The notes under the pieces: generated by a model
The model's input: the letters and a program-made list of their open reading frames with translations, nothing else
The model's database searches: none
What the model was told of the DNA's origin: nothing
Shown: one piece after another, positions 33,852 to 40,699 of the stretch
Layout: the number at the start of each line of letters is the position of its first letter
Position numbering within the stretch: the first letter of the stretch is position 1
Assembly (NCBI RefSeq): GCF_002355375.1
Contig: NZ_AP017312.1
Coordinates: forward strand, 2,621,001 to 2,685,000
Direction of reading: 5' to 3'
From: Aneurinibacillus soli
GTDB taxonomy: Bacteria; Bacillota; Bacilli; Aneurinibacillales; Aneurinibacillaceae
Length of the DNA: 64,000 nt
Program-made: the position numbers and the translations under genes

Positions 33852-34832
33852 ATCATCATCCCCAATCTATTGGTTATTATTTGTGAACAACAATCACCAA
33901 GATTTTTTTATGTATCCACCCGACTTGTTAGATGTGATTATCCGTTCTTGTGTAATTATACACGAAAGAAATCAATATATAGTATTTTTTTAAAAATAAA
34001 ATTCTATATATTGATTGTTGGTGTGATAATATATGATAATTATCAGAATACAAGCAAGAAATAGAGTGATTTAATTCTTGCTAACCGTCCAAACTTATGC
34101 TCCCCCCTTCTATTTCGAGTAAATAAAAAGAGCGCAACGTTATGCTGCGCCCTCTGAATATTAACTTTATGTGGAAAGTATTTGGTTTTTATGAAGAATA
34201 CGGTCAATCTATTTATCTATGTCTAGTTACTGTATTACAATAATTACATGTCCAAGTTATCGTTTTATACCCTAACATCTCGACATCCTTTATGGGTGTC
34301 TTTTTCTTTTTTCAGGAGTTATTTTGTAATTCCCTGATTTATTTCGGCATCAGAGAGCCGCCGCGATCCACTCCTTAATACACGGCATACGGTCTACCGG
34401 AAGAAAGGAGAACCAGGAGGTGTGCTCTTCTCTGCAAGCATTTGCCCCTGCTTGTATTGATGTCTTCGCCAAATGAGAGCTTTGAGGAGTGAAGTAATAA
34501 GAAAAGCTGCCCCCTGTACAGAACGGCTCTCTTGAAATATTTCGTTGCACTCAGTTTAACACCCGAGCTATCCAGTTATCAAAAAGTGTCGGTGGTGTCG
34601 GAAATGTCGATACGCCACGACTTTTCGAAATGCAAAATCGTCAGCTTTAAAAAAATAAGTTTTAGACTACATTTAAGAATAAACGTAGCGGCAACCTTAA
34701 ACTTTATTATTTGTAGACATCTCATTAGTTAGGTTTGTAATTTATCGCATGAAATTGGAAGGATAATGTAATGTCATTATAGAATTTATTTTAGAATATT
34801 TTAATTTTTATGCACAAAGGGAGAGTAAGAAT
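33852..34832. other. Gene-poor accessory region
   Basis: About 980 bases with no convincing gene. It holds a degenerate leader module (minus strand, hairpin GAGGGCGCAGC.../...GCGCTC then TTTTTATTTAC and AGAAGGGGGGAG, 34105-34157), a plus-strand terminator GACATCC/GGGTGTC with T run at 34282-34310, and an AT-rich stretch before the RING-like gene. ORFs such as 34350-34550 lack ribosome-binding sites and family resemblance. Confidence 0.6.
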
Positions 34833-35339
34833 TTGCCTATCAAAACGATTTATCCGAATGCCGCTATGGAATGTAAGCTCTGTTACGAAACTGATGTCTA
34901 CAACTTTCTCGAGTTACCTTGTGGACATGGAAGTGATCAGTTTCCGGATACGCGTATGCATCAAGAGTGTGTATACAACATGCAAAAACCGGAGTGTCCG
35001 TTTTGTCGTGCGGAGTTCAACCAGCAGGATATGACCGGAAATTATGTAGAAGACATCACAGAACATCCAGGATGGCTTTCACAAGCTAACTCTGAGCACT
35101 GGGCTGAGAGACACGGAGGACAAATGCCTCCTAGTCCAGAAGAAAGAATCGCAGGAGGTGGTGAAGCACCTGGGCAAGGTGGTGGCGCAGGTCCTGAACC
35201 GGGAGCTGGAGGGGGACAAGGCGGTGAACCAGCCGGTGGTGGTGAAGCTCCGGGTGGTGATCCAGCTGGAGGTGGCAGTGAGGCTCCGGGTGGTGATCCA
35301 GCAGGAGGTGGCGGTGAACCAGGAGGCGAAGGGGAATAA
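34833..35339 (+). CDS. RING-finger-like protein with Gly/Pro-rich tail
   Basis: 168 residues; TTG start with GGGAGAG at ideal spacing. The N-terminal 70 residues carry MECKLC (C-x2-C), LELPCGHG (C-x-H), MHQECVYNM (H-x2-C) and PECPFCRAEF (C-x2-C), an eight-ligand order C3H2C3 as in RING-type zinc fingers, with a longer H-to-H spacer than usual. The C-terminal 70 residues are low-complexity GGG/EAPGGDPAGGG repeats. RING domains mostly act as ubiquitin ligase modules and are rare in bacteria. It is followed 53 bases later by the beta-rich gene and the pair has its own terminator. Confidence 0.65.
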   Translation: MPIKTIYPNAAMECKLCYETDVYNFLELPCGHGSDQFPDTRMHQECVYNMQKPECPFCRAEFNQQDMTGNYVEDITEHPGWLSQANSEHWAERHGGQMPPSPEERIAGGGEAPGQGGGAGPEPGAGGGQGGEPAGGGEAPGGDPAGGGSEAPGGDPAGGGGEPGGEGE

Positions 35340-35392
35340 GTAAACAAGGGTAGCAGGTATAACAACTCATAAGATATAATTGGAGGTTTCAC

Positions 35393-36181
35393 ATGGCTGA
35401 TGATTTATGGGCACAGCGGTCTAATATTTTATGTACACAAAATTTTACTATCAATTCCGACCAAGGGCCGTTCGTTGGTCAATTGACTGTAGTTGGACTA
35501 GCTGTTTCGGCTGTTACTCCGGAGACAGGTAGTGTTTCTGATTTCTTTGCCATTGAGCAACGTTTTTCTTTGAACCCTAATAAAATGTATAAGCACAATG
35601 TGGATGATGATACTTTAGGTTATGTTATTGCCGGTTACTTCGCGATAGACTATACAATTGAGACTACGTCACATAACTTCCCGAACAACCCTAACGATTT
35701 CCCCCTCCTATCTAACTCACCCGACACTACGGTTGGCTCTACTACATACACGACTAGCCTTTCGCATACGTTCAGCGGGAGTATCGGAGTGTTCGGAGAT
35801 CAACTAACAGCTACCGCGTCAGATAGTTACACGGTAACGAATTCTACCTCTGTAAACATTCCTGATATTACGGTTGAGAATCTATCGATGGATCAAGGTA
35901 ACAACGCGAAATGGGCGTTTCTATTCAATAATAATGATGATAGACCACCAACACTCTCGTCTACGTCCATGTTCCAACCGGTTGTAACGACGATGTGGGA
36001 GATGAAAAACCCTATACCGTCAGTAGAAGAATTAGAGTTTGTGACAAGGATTGCGATGAACTTTAAGCTGGTGCATATTCCTAAGGCTTTTCCATTCATA
36101 CACGATACGGTAAAAACTTATAATATATGTGAAGAAATCCCGTGGCATATAAAAATCCCTGTGAACCCTCCTCAAAAGTGA
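35393..36181 (+). CDS. Beta-rich protein resembling leukocidin-type pore formers
   Basis: 262 residues; ATG with ATTGGAGGTTTCAC upstream. The middle (residues about 115-165) is a Ser/Thr stretch with alternating polarity and a glycine turn (TYTTSLSHTFSGSIGVFGD, LTATASDSYTVTNSTSVNIP), like the membrane-inserting stem of beta-barrel toxins. After it come NNAKWAFLFNNNDD and PVVTTMWEMKNP, similar in order to the W-x-x-x-F and rim regions of leukocidins. There is no signal peptide, unlike secreted toxins. The match is by pattern only; it could also be a phage structural or unknown beta-sandwich protein. Confidence 0.4.
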   Translation: MADDLWAQRSNILCTQNFTINSDQGPFVGQLTVVGLAVSAVTPETGSVSDFFAIEQRFSLNPNKMYKHNVDDDTLGYVIAGYFAIDYTIETTSHNFPNNPNDFPLLSNSPDTTVGSTTYTTSLSHTFSGSIGVFGDQLTATASDSYTVTNSTSVNIPDITVENLSMDQGNNAKWAFLFNNNDDRPPTLSSTSMFQPVVTTMWEMKNPIPSVEELEFVTRIAMNFKLVHIPKAFPFIHDTVKTYNICEEIPWHIKIPVNPPQK

Positions 36182-36208
36182 AAGAGAACTGAAAAGAGGA
36201 TTGATAAG

Positions 36209-36247
36209 CGGGCTACACTTGTTTACTAGGTGTGGTCCTCTTTATTC
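36209..36247 (+). terminator. Terminator of the RING-like cassette
   Basis: GGCTACACTT...AGGTGTGGTCC imperfect hairpin followed by TCTTTATT, 30 bases after the stop. Confidence 0.6.
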
Positions 36248-36330
36248 GTCATACAGCTAATATTTGATATTTCCAAATGATAATTTCTCTCCCGGCTTAC
36301 TAAAAACGATCCGTAACTAAGATTAAAAAA

Positions 36331-36359
36331 GGTGCCCGCCTACTAGCAGGACACCTTCT
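36331..36359 (-). terminator. Terminator overlapping the end of a phage regulator gene
   Basis: AAGGTGTCCTGC/GCGGGCACCTT hairpin with T run on the minus strand; its first arm encodes the last codons and stop of the 36343 gene. Confidence 0.75.
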
Positions 36360-36795
36360 CGTCAGCTTTTTTATTATCATGAATCCACCATGCAAACTTC
36401 TTAACTACCTCATTTTTCAATTCCTGTGCACGAGTACGGGAAATACCGATTTCTTTAGCGATGTTCATCATTTTTTCACCATCCATGACACCTTCTAATA
36501 CAATCTGTTCTTTATCAGGAAGTGTATAGCTCTCCGCAAACTCTTCTACCATCTTAACCGTTCTCTCATATCGCTTCATTCGCTCCCACATCCGTAGATT
36601 CTTTTTAGCAGCTCGGAATACTGGATCAGAGTTGATACCTTGTGCCTTTGGTAAAGTAGCTTCGATTCCATATTGGGCAGTACCGGCGCCAGCGTCTTCT
36701 CTGCCCATACCTTGGCGATTAGTCTCTTGGTGTACTTCGATCTGATTCACCATCCAAGCATATCCGTCTAGAGCCTCCTGAGCTACATGCAGCAA
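36343..36795 (-). CDS. Phage-type sigma-70-like/ArpU-like regulator
   Basis: 150 residues as annotated from a TTG start. The C-terminal part EQIVLEGVMDGEKMMNIAKEIGISRTRAQELKNEVVKKFAWW is a sigma region-4-like helix-turn-helix typical of phage late-gene activators. No clear ribosome-binding site precedes the TTG at 36795, and the frame runs upstream into the TAA of the preceding gene without another start, so the start is uncertain (ATG 36753, Met15 of this frame, is an alternative). Confidence 0.6.
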   Translation of the reverse strand: MLHVAQEALDGYAWMVNQIEVHQETNRQGMGREDAGAGTAQYGIEATLPKAQGINSDPVFRAAKKNLRMWERMKRYERTVKMVEEFAESYTLPDKEQIVLEGVMDGEKMMNIAKEIGISRTRAQELKNEVVKKFAWWIHDNKKADEKVSC

Positions 36796-36807
36796 TTCTA
36801 AAGCAGG

Positions 36808-37005
36808 TTACAGACTTGTGAAGGCAAGCTGTCCATTATGATTCTGGAATTTAGCTGCTTCTTTCTCTTCCCACTGCTGGCACGATACTACTTGTCCAAT
36901 ATGCATATCATGAATACGACACTTTGCACGCTTCCCCCATTGTGTTCCCGGGCACTTGCTGCATACGTCTTCGATATATTGGTGGTTAGGATTGATTGTT
37001 TGCAT
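36808..37005 (-). CDS. Small Cys-containing phage protein
   Basis: 65 residues: EDVCSKCPGTQWGKRAKCRI and HIGQVVSCQQWEEKEAA. Four cysteines and a His could form a zinc site. It is in the same frame as the regulator gene downstream; only TAA 36808-36810 separates them, so the two may once have been a single protein. AGTCCAGGAGGACTCT-like ribosome-binding site lies before the ATG. Confidence 0.6.
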   Translation of the reverse strand: MQTINPNHQYIEDVCSKCPGTQWGKRAKCRIHDMHIGQVVSCQQWEEKEAAKFQNHNGQLAFTSL

Positions 37006-37044
37006 GGTAGAGTCCTCCTGGATTAATTTTATTTGATGTACTGG

Positions 37045-37254
37045 TTAGGATCTGCGTTGGCGATATGCTCCGCCCGGTCCGCACCTGTATGTCCGACGAC
37101 CTTCCATCAACTGGCGCCACTCTCGTTCGGATAGATTTTCTGTTGTCGTCTTGTTTGGCTGCTGCTTCGGCTCCCGTTTCTTCTTTGGCTTACGCATAGC
37201 ATTTAATTGCTTCTTTTTCTCTGCATCCAGGTATTCACTGAATCGTGGTGCCAT
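37045..37254 (-). CDS. Small basic protein, phage-like
   Basis: 69 residues, strongly basic (KKKQLNAMRKPKKKREPKQQ) with LSEREWRQLMEGRRTYRCG near the end. Ribosome-binding site GAAGGAGGAGAAA. No family recognised, but the YRRGRGGAYRQ-like tail and position beside phage regulator genes suggest a phage origin. Its 5' leader is a large terminator-like hairpin (37287-37355). Confidence 0.55.
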   Translation of the reverse strand: MAPRFSEYLDAEKKKQLNAMRKPKKKREPKQQPNKTTTENLSEREWRQLMEGRRTYRCGPGGAYRQRRS

Positions 37255-37260
37255 TCTGTT

Positions 37261-37355
37261 TCTCCTCCTTCTGGGGTAAATAAAAAGAGGACACCACTAA
37301 TAAGCCTTTACACAGCCGCTATATAGCTGCCTAAGCTTACTAAAGTGGTGTCCTC
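37261..37355 (-). terminator. Terminator-plus-RBS leader module
   Basis: On the minus strand a stem GAGGACACCACT/AGTGGTGTCCTC with inner stems (TAAGC/GCTTA), then CTTTTTATTTACCCC and AGAAGGAGGAGAAA and the ATG of the 69-residue gene. The same module is at 624-710 without a gene. The hairpin lies so near the ribosome-binding site that attenuation is possible. Confidence 0.65.
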
Positions 37356-37472
37356 CAATGTTTGGTCAGACGTATTCAATTAATCATAGAGCCCAATCTT
37401 TGTTAACATACGTTCATCTCTCTAGGTATTCACATAGGATGTAACTGTTCAAATACGAAGGGAGATGGAAAG

Positions 37473-37997
37473 ATGAGTTCTCAAGAGCATCAATTACAAG
37501 GTGAAAATTATCAGGTTCCACCAATGTCACCATACACAACACAGGATGAAATGTATCGAATGGTAATGCATCCAATGCAAGGAGTTGCCCCAATGCCCAA
37601 TTTTCCAGTACAAGGAGCAATGGCTCCGATGCCAAATGCCCCTGTAATGGGTGAAACAATGCCAATGCCAAACGCTCCTGTGATGGGCGAAACAATGCCA
37701 ATGCCGAACGCCCCTGTGATGGGTGCAATGTATCCTATGCATGGCGGAATGCACCACATGCACCATGTTCATTATGTGTGTCCAGTAAATCCATATCTTT
37801 TCCAAACGCTGTGTACATTGATCGGGCATGATGTAGTAATTGAAACTGTTCGTGATAAACACGCCGGCAGACTCATAGATGTGAAGCCGGATCATATCGT
37901 ACTTGAGACTATGCACGCCGTGTCTTTCATCCGGATGCAAGAAATTGTTTCCATTATGCCAATTAAACATTGTCACCATAAGAAGAAGCATTGTTAA
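37473..37997 (+). CDS. DUF2642 coat-like protein with tandem repeats
   Basis: 174 residues with GGGAGATGG upstream of the ATG. The N-terminal half is Met/Pro-rich with four 12-residue repeats of (M/A)PMPNAPVMGET. A Met/His segment (GGMHHMHHVHYVCP) follows. The C-terminal part (LCTLIGHDVVIETVRDKHAG, KPDHIVLE) is the DUF2642 fold found in spore coat and YuzF-type proteins, and the protein ends KHCHHKKKHC. A spore-surface or metal-binding role is plausible. Confidence 0.7.
   Translation: MSSQEHQLQGENYQVPPMSPYTTQDEMYRMVMHPMQGVAPMPNFPVQGAMAPMPNAPVMGETMPMPNAPVMGETMPMPNAPVMGAMYPMHGGMHHMHHVHYVCPVNPYLFQTLCTLIGHDVVIETVRDKHAGRLIDVKPDHIVLETMHAVSFIRMQEIVSIMPIKHCHHKKKHC
37587..37730 (+). repeat. Four 36-nt tandem repeats in coat-like gene
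   Basis: Encodes four copies of (A/M)PMPN(A/F)PVMG(E/A)(T/M). Copies 2-4 are nearly identical at the DNA level, so copy number is likely variable between strains. Confidence 0.8.
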
Positions 37998-38072
37998 AAA
38001 TAAATAACGGTTTTAAATTATCTTTGTGCTTTAGTGTATTCTTGTAAGGAAAATAGGTTATTCAGCGAATAA

Positions 38073-38306
38073 CTATTTTAGCTTTCTGCTTCTCCCCGGT
38101 ATACGAATGTTCTCTCTACAGCCAAGGTCAACGACTTTCCCTTCTACAATCGTTTCTTCTAAGTTACCGAATTGAGGCATCGGAATTTCATATAAAGCTC
38201 CACCAGCTACCAGATAAAGCTTGTCCTGGTTCCCTGTATTCAAGTCTACTTTCACGTTCTGAGCTTGCAGATTATTTGTGATTTCTCTTAGTCGTAAACT
38301 TCCCAT
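38073..38306 (-). CDS. Hypothetical protein, 77 aa
   Basis: MGSLRLREITNNLQAQNVKV then YLVAGGALYEIPMPQFGNLE and IVEGKVVDLGCRENIRIPGR. A small beta-rich protein with a strong GGGGGAG ribosome-binding site. No family recognised. The copy of the 36-nt dispersed repeat (38331-38366) lies just upstream on the other strand. Confidence 0.5.
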   Translation of the reverse strand: MGSLRLREITNNLQAQNVKVDLNTGNQDKLYLVAGGALYEIPMPQFGNLEETIVEGKVVDLGCRENIRIPGRSRKLK

Positions 38307-38330
38307 TCTCTGCTCCCCCGTTCTGTATGG

Positions 38331-38366
38331 TATAATAAAGGAGCATATATATTCGGTTTCCCCCTC
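38331..38366 (+). repeat. Second copy of a dispersed 36-nt element
   Basis: TATAATAAAGGAGCATATAT then ATTCGGTTTCCCCCTC, matching 1036-1071 with three differences. Unlike the first copy it is not followed by a strong terminator hairpin. Confidence 0.6.
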
Positions 38367-38416
38367 TACTTGGCTTGCTTATCAAGACCTAATTAAAAAA
38401 ATATAAGAAAATAAAG

Positions 38417-38454
38417 GACGACCACAAATTAGATATGTCTAATTTGTGGTCGTC
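38417..38454. repeat. Perfect 17-bp palindrome
   Basis: GACGACCACAAATTAGA, TATG, TCTAATTTGTGGTCGTC. It is perfect over 17 bp per arm without a clear U run; it may be a bidirectional terminator or a protein-binding site. Confidence 0.7.
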
Positions 38455-38581
38455 ATGTGTTTATTTCTCGTATTACTCAACTATAGATTCCCGTTAGTTA
38501 AGTAACTTGTACTCCGCATCGAATCGAAAGACCAGAACTTAGCCCGTTAAAACGAATCTTTCTGCACTATTAACTGCTCGC

Positions 38582-39151
38582 TCATTTTATTAATTCTCTC
38601 AATTTGCAGATGGCAAATTGGTCCGCGATTTGCTCAAACGGGTGCTCACGATATCTTTTATGGAATAAGGCTAGGTACTGTATATGTGCTTGACTACCTT
38701 TTATTTGCTTCCTAGTAAGTTCTATTAATTCATTAAGCCGTAATTTAGATTGCTCTTCTGAATAATCGGAAAGATACTTGGCCCCCCCTAACCCTGCCGC
38801 CACATACCTATCTTGGTAATCATACCAGTGTCCTAATTCATGTAGGATGGAGAAGCTAGCATAAATATGAGGACTCATAGCCTCCTGCCAACCTATTATT
38901 TTATTTTCTTTGAGCAAATTCTCAATTGTTGTAATAATACACGGATCATCTGGAACAGACTCTTGAATGGTATTTATGGAATCCTCAAGTTTAAGCTCTG
39001 GAACCATAATACCCGCTTTATAAATGTCGTTTGGCTTTGGCCAAAACGCAGGTGCTGGCAATCTCTTTTCTTGTGAGAGAATAGTCAACGATATCTCATG
39101 AACTGGAATTTCAGCTGGAATCAATTTATTAGCTAAATCTATGAGTTTCAT
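38582..39151 (-). CDS. Zinc metallopeptidase-like protein (HELGH)
   Basis: 189 residues. The active-site helix SFSILHELGHWYDYQDRY has the HExxH zincin motif and REHPFEQIADQFAI supplies a likely downstream acidic ligand, the order seen in ImmA/IrrE-type phage and ICE peptidases. The N-terminus is beta-rich. There is no signal peptide, so it acts in the cytosol. In mobile elements such peptidases cleave repressors, but no partner repressor is adjacent. Confidence 0.7.
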   Translation of the reverse strand: MKLIDLANKLIPAEIPVHEISLTILSQEKRLPAPAFWPKPNDIYKAGIMVPELKLEDSINTIQESVPDDPCIITTIENLLKENKIIGWQEAMSPHIYASFSILHELGHWYDYQDRYVAAGLGGAKYLSDYSEEQSKLRLNELIELTRKQIKGSQAHIQYLALFHKRYREHPFEQIADQFAICKLRELIK

Positions 39152-39328
39152 CTATAATACACTGCTCCCTCTCCCTACATAAATTTCGCTATACGTTATG
39201 GCTTCACCGCGGGTGATTGAAGATCATAAAAATTTAGGTTTCATAACCGGGTATCCCATCATAGAATAATCAATGATTTTAGAGCGTTAATCAGCACCCG
39301 TGTCTCTGTTCCTTAATTATACAAAAAA

Positions 39329-39392
39329 GACTGTCGGCAAACCCGAATTTTTTCGGATTTGTTGACAGTCTGAGCCACTCCAGAGAGTGGCT
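39329..39392. terminator. Tandem hairpins after the chimeric gene
   Basis: Stem 1: GACTGTC...CCGAA/TTCGG...GACAGTC (39329-39370). Stem 2: AGCCACTCcagaGAGTGGCT (39373-39392). On the minus strand stem 2 comes first, 11 bases after the stop at 39403. Both could stop transcription. Confidence 0.65.
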
Positions 39393-39402
39393 TTGAATTG
39401 TT

Positions 39403-40080
39403 TTATCGCATATTACCGATGATCGAATTTCTGCTATCCTGCATTTTTTTAACGAAATTCGTCATTGTATCGAATGCTTCATTACGTTTGTTCGAGAGAC
39501 TTTGAAGCCGTAACATATCCATTTGTTGAGCATTGCCTACAGAGTCAATTTGGCTTTTCAAGCTTGCTATTTGTTTCCGCAATTCTTCTTTCTGTTTTTC
39601 ATCCGTTGTGCTAGATAATTTACTGTTTAAATCTGCTACTTGCTGATTTAATTGAGCAATTTGCTCATTTCTTTTCTGAACTTCTTTAATCGGAAGTCGG
39701 ATATGCGTCCCTTCTATGCGAATGGCATCCTTATTGTTCGTCGTATTGTACGACTGCCTGCGATTCTTTCTACTTTTGAATTTGGGGTATCCTGTTTTCT
39801 CTTTGAAGAACTTTTGATACGCCTCATCCAGGTCTTGCAATGCATTTTGTAAGGCGGTAGAATCGGGCTCTTTTAACCAGACGATTTCTTTTTTTAACTT
39901 CGTCAAAAGAGCCGAAAAAGCCTTGTAGCTCAGTGTCTTTTGATCTGTCTCATACACTTCTTTCCGTTTCGCCAGGAAGTGATTGAACACATAGCGAACA
40001 CACCCGATGGATTTGTTAATGAGTATAGCCTGCTCCTCGTTTGGATAGATGCGGAATTTGAATCCTTTATGTTTGACCAT
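39403..40080 (-). pseudogene. In-frame fusion: TnpB N-terminus to coiled-coil protein C-terminus
   Basis: The frame starts at ATG 40080 with GGAGGAGGTGAAAC. Residues 1-130 (VKHKGFKFRIYPNEEQAIL, SIGCVRYVFNHFLAKRKEVY, TGYPKFKSRKNRRQSY, EGTHIRLP) are the N-terminal third of an IS605/IS1341 TnpB. At about 39690 the sequence switches, without loss of frame, to IKEVQKRNEQIAQLNQQVAD and then the end of the secreted coiled-coil protein (31252 gene). The RuvC and zinc-ribbon parts of TnpB and the signal peptide of the other gene are missing. A 226-residue product could be made but would not be a nuclease. Confidence 0.85.
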
Positions 40081-40245
40081 GTATGTTTCACCTCCTCCAT
40101 CCCATTGTACCTGACCGTTTAGGGAGAAAACAGTTGGACTTGCGAGAAGGCAAAAGCCTTCCCTCGTCCGAAGCCGATTCATCCCCCACTTTCGCTATCG
40201 CTTAGAAGTGGGAGTCTTCTCGGCTGAAATGATAAAACCTTCTTC
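40081..40245 (-). mobile_element. Left end of the IS605/IS1341-type remnant
   Basis: Upstream of the tnpB start lies a region with inverted repeats (minus strand ACTCCCACTTCTAAGCGATA then GCGAAAGTGGGGG; AAGGCTTTTGCCTT), characteristic of IS605-group left ends. The outer boundary, about 40245, is uncertain. The stretch 40246-40437 shows nothing further. Confidence 0.6.
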
Positions 40246-40437
40246 GGTTTATACTATACCGGAACCTATTACACAAGCAGATTTTCCCATGACAATCACC
40301 TGCCTCAGCTGTATCGCTGCAAATTGGTTCATTAGTCTGTAAGAAAAAATAATAAAATTTTCCCTTCAAATGTATGTATCGTAAACACCGTAAATAACTT
40401 TATGTGGTGTTTTGCGTATAAAGTGGGGGGATGAGAC

Positions 40438-40656
40438 ATGCATAACAAAAAAGACTATAGAACTTGTAAAAACTGCTGGTGGGCAAAGGATGAGGGCTGT
40501 ATACGGAAACTCTGTTGTTTTAATCACAAATGGATTAATGATGCCGAAAGACTATGCTATGGTTGGCGTCCAATTGACATAGAAGAGAAGTATAGGTATT
40601 TAGAAAAGTATGGGTATGAACACAAAAGAATAGGAATTATCCCGCAGATACAGTAA
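40438..40656 (+). CDS. Small Cys-rich protein
   Basis: 72 residues with GGGGGATGAGAC before the ATG. TCKNCWWAKDEGC and KLCCFNHKWINDAERLCYGW hold six cysteines, likely a zinc or iron site. The C-terminus is helical and charged. No family recognised. It stands alone between the IS remnant and the ydaJ-like operon and is convergent with it. Confidence 0.55.
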   Translation: MHNKKDYRTCKNCWWAKDEGCIRKLCCFNHKWINDAERLCYGWRPIDIEEKYRYLEKYGYEHKRIGIIPQIQ

Positions 40657-40699
40657 TGCGTAGTTAGCCTCTATTATGCTATCTAAAATGGCTGAGGAG

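Noticed and set aside
34350-34550. 66-codon minus-strand ORF in a gene-poor region
   Set aside because: No ribosome-binding site, no family resemblance, GTG start and a composition like non-coding DNA.
34532-34732. Plus-strand 66-codon ORF before the RING-like gene
   Set aside because: No ribosome-binding site and overlaps the AT-rich presumed promoter region.
35042-35392. Pro-rich minus-strand ORF opposite the RING-like gene
   Set aside because: It is the complement of the Gly-rich repeat region and lacks a start signal.
37587-37730. Regular repeats resembling a CRISPR array
   Set aside because: Repeats are contiguous without spacers and lie in a coding frame; no cas genes.
37527-37991. 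His/Trp-rich minus-strand ORF opposite the coat-like gene
   Set aside because: An antisense frame of the repeat-rich coding sequence; the plus-strand gene has the RBS and DUF2642 match.
3640-39700. Simple single inversion splitting one intact tnpB gene
   Set aside because: The central RuvC part is missing from both fragments, so a simple inversion cannot restore a full gene.
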